Source: Planctomycetales bacterium
GTDB taxonomy: Bacteria; Planctomycetota; Planctomycetia; Planctomycetales; Planctomycetaceae
Direction: 5' to 3'
DNA length: 64,000 nt
NCBI GenBank assembly: GCA_026400835.1
Contig: JAPLOA010000070.1
Location: 82,984 to 146,983 of the forward strand
Positions 17,934-27,115 of this stretch are shown piece by piece (position 1 is the stretch's first letter; each line of letters begins with the position of its first letter). Below the pieces are notes generated by a model. That model had not been told where the DNA came from. It saw only the letters and a program-made list of their open reading frames with translations, and ran no database searches. The translations under genes and the position numbers were made by a program.

Positions 17934-19046
17934 ATGAGATTTCGAAGCAACTGGATTTTGTTACTTGGGCTGGTTTTGGCGGGATGCCAGGTCGAGCAGC
18001 CACCTACGCCGGAATCAAGCACAACGGATTCAGGGGAGAAAAAAGACAGTACAACTCCCGGTAGTACCACTGAAGGCGGTACAGAAGAGAAATCGGGCGA
18101 GCGCAAGTCCGTCGCTTTTGTAACGAACCAGATTGCCGACTTCTGGAAGATCGCAGAAGCTGGATGTGTCGCTGCGTCGAAAGAATTTGATATCGATGTT
18201 CAGGTGATCATGCCTCCGGAAGCTTCTGCTGTCGTGCAGAAGCAGAAGGTTGAAGACGTGATGACGGGCGGAATTCAGGCGATCGCCATCAGCCCGCTTG
18301 ATGCCGACAATCAGGTCGAATGGATCAACAGCATTGCTGCTAAGATCCCCCTGATTACACACGACTCAGACGCTCCAAAGTCGAATCGCCTCGTCTATAT
18401 CGGTATGGACAACTACGCCGCCGGTCGAGCTTGTGGCGAGATCCTGAAAAACGCGCTGCCGGATGGTGGCCAGGTATTGTTGTGTATTGGTCGTCTGGAA
18501 CAGGATAACAGCAAGTATCGTCGTCAGGGTGTGATCGATGTATTGATGGGTCGCGATCGCGGCATTGATTTTTATCAGTCTCAGCCAGATGCCTTCGATC
18601 CAAACGACGGTGAGATCAAAGGTGATAAGTACACGATTGTGGCGACAGTCACCGATCAGGGTAAACCGGAAGTTGCGTTGCAGAAAGCAGAAGACGCGAT
18701 TGTGACGTACCCTGAGCTGAAGGGTATGGCAGGACTGTTTGAATACAATCCCCCAGCGTGTTACCAGGCTCTGAAGAAGGCTGGTAAGATTGGACAAGTG
18801 GCGATTGCCGGCTTCGATGAAAACGATGTTACTCTTCAGGCAATCAAAGACGGCGAATGTGCTGGAACAGTTGTGCAGAACCCTTATGAATACGGATTCC
18901 AGTCGGTCCGAGTACTGAAGGAAATCCTGGCCGGAAGCAAAGACGTGATCCCGGAGTCAAAGTACATCGACATTGCTCCGAGAGCGATCACCAGGGAGAA
19001 CGTCGAAGCGTACTGGGAAGAACTCAAGCGATTGAAGGGACAGTAG
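17934..19046 (+). CDS. Sugar ABC transporter substrate-binding lipoprotein
   Basis: About 370 residues from the ATG at 17934. The N-terminus MRFRSNWILLLGLVLAGCQ is a lipoprotein signal with lipobox LAGC. A Ser/Thr/Glu-rich linker (20-55) follows. The ribose-type type I periplasmic-binding fold covers 58-365: SVAFVTNQIADFWKIAEAGC, QVIMPPEA, GIQAIAISPLDAD, IPLITHDSDAP, YIGMDNYAAGR, VAIAGFDENDVTLQAI and GTVVQNPYEYG. It binds a sugar or similar ligand outside the membrane and delivers it to the downstream ATPase and permease. The upstream extension of the frame (17847-17933) is unlikely to be translated. Ligand unknown. Confidence 0.92.
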   Translation: MRFRSNWILLLGLVLAGCQVEQPPTPESSTTDSGEKKDSTTPGSTTEGGTEEKSGERKSVAFVTNQIADFWKIAEAGCVAASKEFDIDVQVIMPPEASAVVQKQKVEDVMTGGIQAIAISPLDADNQVEWINSIAAKIPLITHDSDAPKSNRLVYIGMDNYAAGRACGEILKNALPDGGQVLLCIGRLEQDNSKYRRQGVIDVLMGRDRGIDFYQSQPDAFDPNDGEIKGDKYTIVATVTDQGKPEVALQKAEDAIVTYPELKGMAGLFEYNPPACYQALKKAGKIGQVAIAGFDENDVTLQAIKDGECAGTVVQNPYEYGFQSVRVLKEILAGSKDVIPESKYIDIAPRAITRENVEAYWEELKRLKGQ

Positions 19047-19134
19047 GGAGCTGAGGGTTTGAGGTTTGGAGCACACCGTCTTTCGAGTTGGCTGGTCACA
19101 CCCTACATACCACTCAAACGACAGCAGGTCATTG

Positions 19135-19170
19135 CGGCGAGCGGCTGGGCGTCAGCCCTCCGTGTCATTC
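19135..19170 (+). repeat. REP-like element, family A (copy 2)
   Basis: Sequence CGGCGAGCGGCTGGGC, GTCA, GCCCTCCGTGTCATTC. It lies in the 194-base gap between the binding-protein and ATPase genes of the ABC operon. Its tail resembles that of copy 1. The frame extension of the ATPase gene across this element (residues ERLGVSPP) is therefore not genuine coding. Confidence 0.85.
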
Positions 19171-19240
19171 ACTGATAGAGAAGCCCACCGCTTTCACAAG
19201 TATCGGGCCTATAACCTGCGAACTCAGTCAAACACTCTTT

Positions 19241-20749
19241 ATGGTCACTACTTCACTCCCAACCCCGCGACTTGAAGTTCGCGACATCACGAAGTCTTTT
19301 CCCGGAGTCAAAGCGCTCAAGGGTGTGAGTCTTCGCGTGATGCCGGGCGAAGTCTTTTCGGTGGTGGGTGAGAATGGCGCAGGCAAAAGCACGTTGATGA
19401 AAATCCTGGCCGGCGTTCAATCTCAGGACGGCGGCCAGATTCTTGTCGACGGGCAGGAAAAGCGATTTGGTTCCGTCAGTGATGCGATGAGCAATGGAAT
19501 AGCCATCATTCATCAGGAACTGAATCTCGCGGACAACCTGGAAATTGGAGCCAATATTTTTCTGGGCCGCGAGCCGAGAACACTTGGCCTGATTAACAAC
19601 AACCGCATCAATCAGGACGCGGAGAAGCTGCTTGACCGAATCGGGCTGAAGGTCTCGCCACGGATGCTGGTGAAGGAGCTTACGGTTGGTCAGCAGCAGA
19701 TGGTCGAAATCGCCAAAGCGCTGTCGATCAACGCGAGAGTGTTGATCATGGATGAGCCAACTTCAAGCTTGTCGGCCGGTGAGTCTGCAAAGCTGTTTCA
19801 GGTGATTCGGGATCTTCGCGCGGCCGGAGTGAGTATTGTTTATATCTCTCATCGGTTGGCGGAGGTTCAGGATCTTTCGGATCGAGTGACTGTTCTGCGT
19901 GATGGTGAGAATGCTGGCGAACTCGTTCGCGGTGAGGTGACTCATGACAGTCTCGTGCGATTAATGGTCGGCCGAGATATCTCGCGTTTCTTCGTCCGTA
20001 ATCCTCACAAAAAGGGCGATGTGGCGATTGAAGTGAAGAATGTTGTGACGGCCACCTGGCCGAAGCATCGATTGAATCTGAACGTGCGAGCTGGTGAAAT
20101 TGTTGGTGTGGCCGGACTTGTCGGAGCGGGCCGCACTGAAATGCTGCGAACACTATTTGGAGTGGATGCCCCGGTCAGTGGAGTGATTGAAGTCGGTGGG
20201 AAGCCTGTGGATCTGAAGTCTCCACAGCAGGCGATTGCGGCCGGGGTTGCTCTGGTGCCGGAAGACCGCAAACAGCAGGGCGTCGTTCTGGATATGGTCA
20301 TTCGCCAGAACATTGGACTGGCATCGCTCCATCAGCATTCAAGACTCGGCGGTTTTCTGAACTTTGCGGTGGAGAAACAGCAGTCGGCGGAGATGAGTCA
20401 ACGGCTGAGAGTCAAAGCTCCCCATGATCAGTATCGAGTTGGAAATCTGTCCGGCGGAAATCAACAGAAAGTCGTGCTCGGAAAGTGGCTCGCACTCAAG
20501 CCTCGAGTCCTGTTGCTGGATGAGCCGACTCGCGGGATCGATGTCGGCGCCAAACAGGAAATCTATCAACTGATGGATGAGCTGGCAGGGCAGGGGATTG
20601 CTGTGCTGTTTGTCAGCAGCGAAATGGAAGAGATCATCGGGATGAGTGATCGCGTGATTGTAATGCACGAAGGACGCATCACTGGTGAGCTGACCAGAGA
20701 GCAGCTATCCGAAGAATCGGTGATGCACCTGGCCACGGGGCATAATTAG
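19241..20749 (+). CDS. Sugar ABC transporter, double ATP-binding protein (RbsA/MglA type)
   Basis: About 502 residues from the ATG at 19241 ([16 protein letters not shown]). I rejected the longer frame from 19088 because its first 51 residues run through a REP element. There are two tandem ABC cassettes. Cassette 1 has Walker [10 protein letters not shown], signature [14 protein letters not shown] and Walker [12 protein letters not shown]. Cassette 2 has the altered Walker [10 protein letters not shown] normal for this family, signature [15 protein letters not shown] and [14 protein letters not shown]. It energises uptake through the permease encoded next. A REP element lies on each side of the gene. 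Confidence 0.94.
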   Translation: MVTTSLPTPRLEVRDITKSFPGVKALKGVSLRVMPGEVFSVVGENGAGKSTLMKILAGVQSQDGGQILVDGQEKRFGSVSDAMSNGIAIIHQELNLADNLEIGANIFLGREPRTLGLINNNRINQDAEKLLDRIGLKVSPRMLVKELTVGQQQMVEIAKALSINARVLIMDEPTSSLSAGESAKLFQVIRDLRAAGVSIVYISHRLAEVQDLSDRVTVLRDGENAGELVRGEVTHDSLVRLMVGRDISRFFVRNPHKKGDVAIEVKNVVTATWPKHRLNLNVRAGEIVGVAGLVGAGRTEMLRTLFGVDAPVSGVIEVGGKPVDLKSPQQAIAAGVALVPEDRKQQGVVLDMVIRQNIGLASLHQHSRLGGFLNFAVEKQQSAEMSQRLRVKAPHDQYRVGNLSGGNQQKVVLGKWLALKPRVLLLDEPTRGIDVGAKQEIYQLMDELAGQGIAVLFVSSEMEEIIGMSDRVIVMHEGRITGELTREQLSEESVMHLATGHN

Positions 20750-20852
20750 CCCGCAAACAACTGGACCCACGGGTTTAATCGGGTTGTTGATTTAGTCGAG
20801 TATTGAGGGTTTCGTTTAACGGCGAGGCGCAGGCGAAATTGAAATGGTGGCG

Positions 20853-20884
20853 TACTCGGAGGGCTGACGCCCTGCCGCTCGCCT
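20853..20884 (-). repeat. REP-like element, family A (copy 3, inverted)
   Basis: On minus it reads GGCGAGCGGCAGGGC, GTCA, GCCCTCCGAGTA, identical in the core to copy 1. It lies in the 163-base gap between the ATPase and permease genes, 28 bases before the permease start. The bases directly before it (20821-20852) are also G/C-rich (GGCGAGGCGCAGGCG). Confidence 0.85.
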
Positions 20885-20912
20885 GGAACTGACTGAAAAG
20901 TGCAGGGTAACG

Positions 20913-22400
20913 ATGAAGGGTAAGATACTTGGGATTTTTGGTGTGCTGGTCGTGCTCTGCACGTGCCTGGCATTTGCTACGTCCGATCCATGGTGGAATC
21001 TGGGAACGTCAAAATTTCTTCAGCCCGGCAATATCCAGAACCTGCTCAATCGTTTGTCGTTGTTTGGCATCCTGGGAATTGGTGTCGCGTTTGTGATCAT
21101 CACCAGCGGTATTGATCTTTCGATTGGTTCATCAGTTTGCCTTTGTGGTGTCCTGCTGTCGATACTGCTTAAGGTCGATTATCAGCCGTTAGAGCCGATT
21201 TCTGTGAGTCAGATTGTTGCTGCAGAGAAGATGATCATCGCGGATGCGGCGGCTGGCGAGCTGAGGCCCGGTACGACGTTTCGATATACCGGCGGAGTAG
21301 GCTCAGGTCTTGTCCTGACAACCGAATCATCAGCTATCTCCGACGGGGCACTCCGGATTCGCATCAAAGAAAATCTGACTCGCAATGAGAAAGATGGTCG
21401 TCTTGTTGTGGCCTCGCCTGTCACTCGCATTGAAACCGGTGATTCTGTCGTTGCCGAAGTCAGCTCTGACCTGAATGTGAATGTTGGCGATCAGCTCCAA
21501 CTGGTGAAAGCCGATGGCGCGGTGACGACTCAAAAGGTGTCGAGCGTTGAGACGGCCGGGACGGTAAAGCGATTGACTTTGGCCAGAGATCCCGGAGAAA
21601 AATATCGAGCCGATGCCTTTGCAATCGTATTACAGCGACACCAGAGAACCTCGATCCCTGTTGCGATTCTGATCGTGCTGCTCGTGGCGACGGTGCTGGG
21701 GTTGGTACATGGTCTGCTGGTGACAAAAGTCAAGCTGCAGCCGTTCGTTGTTACGCTCTGTGCATTGCTGATTTATCGTGGTGTTTCACGATGGTTGACG
21801 AATGATAATCCGGCGGGATTCGGTGAACTTCAGGAAGTTCTGGGACCTGTGGCCTCGGGCCGTGTTGGGCTGTTGTTTCGTGGGCAGGAAATGGTCTTTG
21901 GCATTCCCATACCCTTCTTTCTGCTGACGGCGATTGGTGTTGTAGCGTCCGTGTTCCTCGGTCGAACCATCTGGGGGCGATATTTGCTGGCGCTGGGACG
22001 AAGTGAAGAGGCGGCTCGATTCAGCGGCATCAATACCGGCCGGATTACACTGATGGCCTATGTGATCTGCACGGTTCTCGCAGCGCTGGGCGGGATGCTG
22101 TTCGCGCTGGATTCAACGTCGGTGTCGCCATCGAGTTTTGGAAACTCTTATGAGTTGTACGCCATCGCTGCGGCCGTATTGGGAGGCTGTAGTCTACGCG
22201 GTGGTGAAGGATCAATTCTGGGAGTTGTGATTGGTACGGCGGTCATGCAGGTTTTGAATAACTTGATTACGCTCCTGAAACTTCCGCAGCAGCACGAGAC
22301 GACAATCATCGGGGCTGTGATTCTGATTGGCGTGATCGCCGATGAAATCGTGCGTCGAACGGCCGCAAGACGCAGGCTGAAACAAAGCATCAGCGGCTAA
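20913..22400 (+). CDS. Sugar ABC transporter permease (RbsC type) with large soluble insert
   Basis: A 495-residue permease, against about 320 for E. coli RbsC. The family core is clear: GVAFVIITSGIDLSIGSSVCL, LVHGLLVTKVKLQPFVVTLCALLIYRG, GRYLLALGRSEEAARFSGI, YELYAIAAAVLGGCSLRGGEG and NNLITLL. The extra length is one insert of about 150 residues (roughly 92-245) between the helix after the GIDLS motif and the next helix (VAILIVLLVATVLG). The insert is hydrophilic and looks beta-rich (TGGVGSGLVLTTESS, DGRLVVASPVTRIETGDSVV, NVGDQLQLVKADG). It should protrude from the membrane. The gene follows the ATPase gene and completes the transporter. Confidence 0.9.
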   Translation: MKGKILGIFGVLVVLCTCLAFATSDPWWNLGTSKFLQPGNIQNLLNRLSLFGILGIGVAFVIITSGIDLSIGSSVCLCGVLLSILLKVDYQPLEPISVSQIVAAEKMIIADAAAGELRPGTTFRYTGGVGSGLVLTTESSAISDGALRIRIKENLTRNEKDGRLVVASPVTRIETGDSVVAEVSSDLNVNVGDQLQLVKADGAVTTQKVSSVETAGTVKRLTLARDPGEKYRADAFAIVLQRHQRTSIPVAILIVLLVATVLGLVHGLLVTKVKLQPFVVTLCALLIYRGVSRWLTNDNPAGFGELQEVLGPVASGRVGLLFRGQEMVFGIPIPFFLLTAIGVVASVFLGRTIWGRYLLALGRSEEAARFSGINTGRITLMAYVICTVLAALGGMLFALDSTSVSPSSFGNSYELYAIAAAVLGGCSLRGGEGSILGVVIGTAVMQVLNNLITLLKLPQQHETTIIGAVILIGVIADEIVRRTAARRRLKQSISG

Positions 22401-22509
22401 GGTGATGAGGCCGAAATAGATCCGGTTCGACGCACCGCGACTTTTTCATTAAGCTTCGCCCCTGAATTTTGAATCACTCGCATCACGTTTTGAACTGTAA
22501 TCGCAGCCA

Positions 22510-25500
22510 ATGACCACAGAACTTCCAAAAGCCTACGAACCAGCCGCCGCACAGACTCGCTGGGTTGAACACTGGCTCAATAAGGGATATTGCAACGCAG
22601 AACCCACTCCGGGCAAAGAGCAGCACACCATCATGATCCCGCTGCCGAACGTGACCGGAGCCCTGCACATGGGGCACTGCCTGAACGGCACCATTCAGGA
22701 CTTGCTGACTCGCTGGCGGCGCATGCAGGGGCGAGCCGCTTTGTGGATGCCGGGCACGGACCATGCGGGTATTGCGACTCAGGCGGTCGTTGAACGTCGG
22801 ATGCTGGAAGAGGAAAAACTGACACGCCACGATATCGGTCGTGATGCTCTGGTCGAACGCATCTGGAAGTGGAAAGACGAGTACGAAGCTCGCATTCTGA
22901 ACCAGCTCAAGCAGATCGGTTCAAGCTGCGATTGGCGTCGAGTGCGTTTTACGCTGGATGAAGTCTGCAGCAAGGCCGTTCGTCGGACATTCTTCAAGAT
23001 GTTCAGTGACGGACTGATCTACCGTGGTAAGCGATTGGTGAACTGGGACACCTATCTTCAGACGGCCGTCGCGGACGATGAAGTTTATACGGACGACATC
23101 GCCGGGCACTTCTGGACGATGAATTATCCGGTGGTGGAAAGGCGAGCGGAGGGTGTCAGCCCTCCGAGCAAATCGGCCGTCACTGCGCAGGAACTCGGAG
23201 GGCTTACGCCCACCGCTCGCCTGAATGAAGATTGGATTCTCACTGGCACACGCATTTCGTTTTCAACCACTCGTCCTGAAACGATGCTTGGCGATACCGC
23301 TGTTTGCGTTCATCCGACGGACGAACGCTACACCGACCTTGTCGGTAAGCATGTGATGATTCCGGCCAATGGCCGAATTATCCCGATCGTTGCTGATGCA
23401 TTGCTGGCCGACAAGACTTTGGGCACTGGTGCAGTGAAGGTAACTCCTGCGCATGATCCCAATGACTATGCCTGCTGGTCTCGCAACAAGGACAAGATGG
23501 GTGAGCCGATCAACATCCTGAGTTCGGATGGTACGATCAATGAAAACGGCGGCGAGTATCAGGGTCTGGATCGTTACGAAGCTCGCAAGCGAGTCGTTGC
23601 GAAGATGGATTCGCTGGGACATCTGGAAAAGGTCGAAGACCGCATTATCCCGATGAAGTACAGCGACCGCAGCAAGACGCCGGTTGAGCCGTTTTTGAGT
23701 GATCAGTGGTTCGTGAAGATGGACACCCTGGCTCAGAACGCGATTGACGCCGTTGAAGATGGCCGAGTCCGATTCTTTCCGCAGCGGTACGCTAAGACAT
23801 ATCTCGACTGGCTGGGTGAGAAACGAGACTGGTGTATTAGTCGGCAGTTGTGGTGGGGGCATCGGATTCCGGTTTGGACGAGCACGTTCGAGTTGCCTTG
23901 GCCTTTGGATGGATCACAGAAGCTGGACGCGACTGGTTTGGGGCTTCGTTGGGCTAATTTGCTGCACAAATGGATGAGCTCGAATCAGAAAGAACGATTC
24001 GCCACCGCCGAAAGCATTGCGGAAAGAATTGCAGTCGTTCCAGTCCAGAGTTCACATGGAGTTCGCCTTCAAATTAGTGTTTCAGAAGATTCTCGCGAGA
24101 TTGAAGAAGCGTTGGAGCATGAAGGCTTCACGCAGGACCCCGACGTTCTCGACACATGGTTCAGTTCCGCACTTTGGCCTCACGCCACGCTGGGTTGGCC
24201 GGATCGGGAACATAATCCGCCGATGATACAGGCTGCTGGCGCGACATCTGAGATTTCAAATTTGAAATCTCAAATTGCCTCAGGGACAAACGAAGTCCTC
24301 AACTTCTTCTACCCCGGGTCCGTACTCGTCACCTCCCGCGACATCATTACGTTGTGGGTTGCAAGAATGGTGCTCACGGGGCTCTACAACATGGGCGACG
24401 TGCCGTTTAAGCACGTGTACATTCATCCGAAGATTCTGGATGGTCTTGGCCAGACCATGTCCAAGTCCAAAGGCAACGGCGTTGACCCGCTGGAGTTGAT
24501 TGAGAAATACGGCACTGATGCGATCCGCTTTACGATCTCATCGCTCGCCGGGGAAACTCAGGACGTGCGTTTGCCGGTTGGCTATGAGTGTCCTCATTGC
24601 GAAGCCATCACCCCGCAGACCAAAGAGCATCAGGAAATGCGGCCGATGGGCGGAGCAACACCGTCGCTCAAATGTGCCAAGTGCAAGAGGTCGTTCCAGT
24701 TCCCAAGTCCGTGGTTTACTCCGGATGATGGAGCGCCGGTCGCTCGTATCGTCAGCGAACGGTTCGAGTATGGACGCAACTTCTGCAACAAGCTGTGGAA
24801 TGCGTGTCGTTTTGCGTTCATGAATCTGGAAGGTTACACAGCAGGCCCGGTTAAGGAATCAGACCTGCAGGTGGAAGACCGCTGGGTGCTCAGTCGGCTG
24901 GCTACGACGATTCGCGAAGTCACGACGATGCTGGATCGTTATCAGTTCGATCAGGCGACTCGAGCCGTTCGCGAGTTTACCTGGAATGAATTCTGTGACT
25001 GGTATCTTGAAATGCTGAAGCCTCGCTTCCGTAACGAGGCTGCTCGTCCGGTCGCTCAGCGATGTCTGGTTGTCGTTGTTGACACGCTGCTGCGGCTATT
25101 GCATCCGTTTGCTCCATTCATCACCGAAGAACTGTGGCACTTGTTTGCTCAGTTCGCTCCGGTGCGACCAACAGGAATTGCCAGCGGTGATAGTGTGTTT
25201 GGTGAGTCAGTGCCGGCTTCGGAAAGCGTCATGGTCGCAAAGTGGCCGGAGATGCCGCTCAAGGCGATTGATGAATCGTTGGAGAAGCGTTTCGAGCGAC
25301 TCCAGGAAACGATCATCGCGGTTCGCAACGTGCGATCGGTCTACGGGATATCACCGGGAGCTCCGCTGAAACTCTTCATGCGATGTGCGCCGGACGTTGC
25401 GGAGCAATTGAAGGCTGTCGCTGGGCAGTTCGACTTTCTCTCGAAGACGATGCTTGAAGCCGCTGGCCTGGATGTGACCGCTCCCGAAGGCTCCGTCAGT

Positions 25501-25749
25501 TTTTCGCTGCCTGATGCCGACGGTTATATTCCTGTTGGGGATTCGATCGATCGTGACGCTGTTCGCAAGAACAAGGAAAAGGAAGCTGAAAAGCTGCGAG
25601 GTTTCATCGCCAGTGCGGACAAGAAGCTGCAGAATGAAGGCTTTATGGCGAAAGCTCCGGCTGACGTCGTGGACGGTATTCGAGCCACGAAGGCGGAGCA
25701 GGAAGCTCAGTTGGAGAGCATCGAGCGAATCATTCGGGAGCTGTCATAG
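22510..25749 (+). CDS. valS: Valyl-tRNA synthetase, enlarged by repeat-derived and zinc-ribbon inserts
   Basis: A 1079-residue class I synthetase, against roughly 880-950 usual. Motifs are GALHMGHCLNG (HIGH), the editing-domain STTRPETMLGDTAV, DVLDTWFSSALWP and QTMSKSKGNGVDPLEL (KMSKS). The C-terminal coiled coil is present (KEKEAEKLRGFIASADKKL). Three inserts explain part of the excess. Residues about 211-238 are encoded by an inverted pair of REP elements (23141-23221). Residues about 581-588 are encoded by a 22-bp palindrome (24250-24271). Residues about 690-735, after KMSKS, carry Cys694, Cys697, Cys722 and Cys725 as a likely zinc ribbon. A further non-family stretch is at about 463-535. 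The frame is intact and the essential motifs are kept, so the enzyme is probably functional. Confidence 0.95.
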   Translation: MTTELPKAYEPAAAQTRWVEHWLNKGYCNAEPTPGKEQHTIMIPLPNVTGALHMGHCLNGTIQDLLTRWRRMQGRAALWMPGTDHAGIATQAVVERRMLEEEKLTRHDIGRDALVERIWKWKDEYEARILNQLKQIGSSCDWRRVRFTLDEVCSKAVRRTFFKMFSDGLIYRGKRLVNWDTYLQTAVADDEVYTDDIAGHFWTMNYPVVERRAEGVSPPSKSAVTAQELGGLTPTARLNEDWILTGTRISFSTTRPETMLGDTAVCVHPTDERYTDLVGKHVMIPANGRIIPIVADALLADKTLGTGAVKVTPAHDPNDYACWSRNKDKMGEPINILSSDGTINENGGEYQGLDRYEARKRVVAKMDSLGHLEKVEDRIIPMKYSDRSKTPVEPFLSDQWFVKMDTLAQNAIDAVEDGRVRFFPQRYAKTYLDWLGEKRDWCISRQLWWGHRIPVWTSTFELPWPLDGSQKLDATGLGLRWANLLHKWMSSNQKERFATAESIAERIAVVPVQSSHGVRLQISVSEDSREIEEALEHEGFTQDPDVLDTWFSSALWPHATLGWPDREHNPPMIQAAGATSEISNLKSQIASGTNEVLNFFYPGSVLVTSRDIITLWVARMVLTGLYNMGDVPFKHVYIHPKILDGLGQTMSKSKGNGVDPLELIEKYGTDAIRFTISSLAGETQDVRLPVGYECPHCEAITPQTKEHQEMRPMGGATPSLKCAKCKRSFQFPSPWFTPDDGAPVARIVSERFEYGRNFCNKLWNACRFAFMNLEGYTAGPVKESDLQVEDRWVLSRLATTIREVTTMLDRYQFDQATRAVREFTWNEFCDWYLEMLKPRFRNEAARPVAQRCLVVVVDTLLRLLHPFAPFITEELWHLFAQFAPVRPTGIASGDSVFGESVPASESVMVAKWPEMPLKAIDESLEKRFERLQETIIAVRNVRSVYGISPGAPLKLFMRCAPDVAEQLKAVAGQFDFLSKTMLEAAGLDVTAPEGSVSFSLPDADGYIPVGDSIDRDAVRKNKEKEAEKLRGFIASADKKLQNEGFMAKAPADVVDGIRATKAEQEAQLESIERIIRELS
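23141..23221. repeat. Inverted pair of family A REP elements inside valS
   Basis: The left copy (23141-23168) reads GGCGAGCGGAGGG, TGTCA, GCCCTCCGAG. The right copy (23194-23221) is its inverse, CTCGGAGGGC, TTAC, GCCCACCGCTCGCC, separated by 25 bases. The pair spans exactly 81 bases, a multiple of three, and adds 27 residues just ahead of the editing-domain motif STTRPET. Family members outside genes are at 14008, 19135 and 20853. Confidence 0.85.
24250..24271. repeat. 22-bp perfect palindrome inside valS (family D)
   Basis: Arms GAGATTTCAAA and TTTGAAATCTC adjoin with no loop. It is strikingly A/T-rich against its surroundings and encodes SEISNLKSQI between the LGWPD and FFYPGSVLVT segments of ValRS. 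The sequence and composition are unlike family A. Confidence 0.75.
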
Positions 25750-25915
25750 AATTCACGGGTTTCGACACCATTCTCGTTATGATTTCCGATCGTGACACGA
25801 AAGCTGCCGGGCGTTTACCATGCGACGAGTATTGTGCGGTGTAAGTGCCGTAGTTGGCATGATCGCCCGCGACTTTAAAGCGTGTGCAGGACTTTAGCCC
25901 ACCATCAAGTGACCC

Positions 25916-27049
25916 ATGCAAGACCTTGTGCGACAGGAAATCTTTCAGGCCTGCAAAACCGTCATCGTTAAGATCGGCACGAATGTGCTGACGACGGAGA
26001 ATGATCGGCTTGATCTGGTTCGTATTCAGTGTATCGCGGATCAGATTCATCGCATTCAGGAAACTGGCCGACGAGTTGTCCTGGTCTCCAGTGGGGCTGT
26101 CGGTGCGGGAATCGGGATTCTGGGACTCAATCGACGTCCCGATTCGCTGCCCGAGCTTCAGGCTGCGGCGGCGATTGGTCAGCCGTCTTTAATGCGAACG
26201 TGGGACGATGCCATGTTGCGCAGCGGGCACCGGACTGCTCAGTTGTTGCTGACGGGTAATGATTTTCGTAATCGACAGCGATATTTGAATGTTCGCAATA
26301 CGATTCGCACGCTGTTTGACTTCAACGTCATTCCGATCGTCAACGAGAACGATACGGTCAGCATCAAGGAGATTGCTGTTGGTGACAATGACCAACTGGC
26401 ATCTATGCTGGCCACGTTATTGCCGGAACCACTGCTGGTCATCTTGTCGGGAATTGCCGGGCTCTATGATGGCCCGCCGTCAAATCCAGCCAGCAAAGTT
26501 GTGCCGCTGGTCGAGAAGCCTGATGAGTCATTGCTGAAGCTGGTTGCGGCCGAGCAGAGTACTCGAGGTCGCGGCGGCATGGGCTCAAAACTGAAAGCGA
26601 TTTTGGCAGCGACCGGCATGGGCGAGACCGTGATTCTTGCCAGTGGGCGAAGCGATACTGTACTCGACGATATTCGGAATGGCGTCTCCACAGGCACACT
26701 GTTCCTCGCAAAGGGCGAAGCCGTTCCGTCGTGGAAACGCTGGATTGGTTTTGGAGCACCCCCAGCCGGCATGCTGGTTCTTGATGAAGGCGCGACGAAG
26801 GCGGTTCGAGAATCCGGACGATCATTGCTGGCTGTCGGCATTACCGATGTTCAGGGCGAGTTTGAATCCGGATCATTGGTCGGGCTGCGAGCAAAAGACG
26901 GTACCGACATTGCTCGAGGGCTGGCGAATTATTCTTCAGATGAGATTCGTCGGATTCAGGGCCGTCGCTCTGATCAGATCGCCGCTGCTTTGGGGCATGT
27001 TCCGTACGGAGAAGTCATTCATCGCGACAATCTGGCTCTGCTGACGTGA
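25916..27049 (+). CDS. proB: Glutamate 5-kinase with C-terminal PUA domain
   Basis: A 377-residue enzyme that phosphorylates the gamma-carboxyl of glutamate, the first step of proline synthesis. The amino-acid-kinase domain (1-260) shows VIVKIGTNVLT, VLVSSGAVGAG, QLLLTGNDF, FNVIPIVNENDTVS, GDNDQLASMLATLL, ILSGIAGLYDGPP and STRGRGGMGSKLKA. A PUA domain (about 278-365) follows, as in E. coli ProB. The start ATG is the first in the frame. The gene lies 166 bases after valS with no evident terminator between them. Confidence 0.96.
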   Translation: MQDLVRQEIFQACKTVIVKIGTNVLTTENDRLDLVRIQCIADQIHRIQETGRRVVLVSSGAVGAGIGILGLNRRPDSLPELQAAAAIGQPSLMRTWDDAMLRSGHRTAQLLLTGNDFRNRQRYLNVRNTIRTLFDFNVIPIVNENDTVSIKEIAVGDNDQLASMLATLLPEPLLVILSGIAGLYDGPPSNPASKVVPLVEKPDESLLKLVAAEQSTRGRGGMGSKLKAILAATGMGETVILASGRSDTVLDDIRNGVSTGTLFLAKGEAVPSWKRWIGFGAPPAGMLVLDEGATKAVRESGRSLLAVGITDVQGEFESGSLVGLRAKDGTDIARGLANYSSDEIRRIQGRRSDQIAAALGHVPYGEVIHRDNLALLT

Positions 27050-27115
27050 ATATCGGTCTTGCGAATACGCATGGCACTGTGTCTGAATGGCCGTTGATCA
27101 CATTGCAGCCGCAAT

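Noticed and set aside
19088..19240. N-terminal extension of the double ATPase
   Set aside because: The first 51 codons run through a REP element and the conserved domain begins right after the ATG at 19241.
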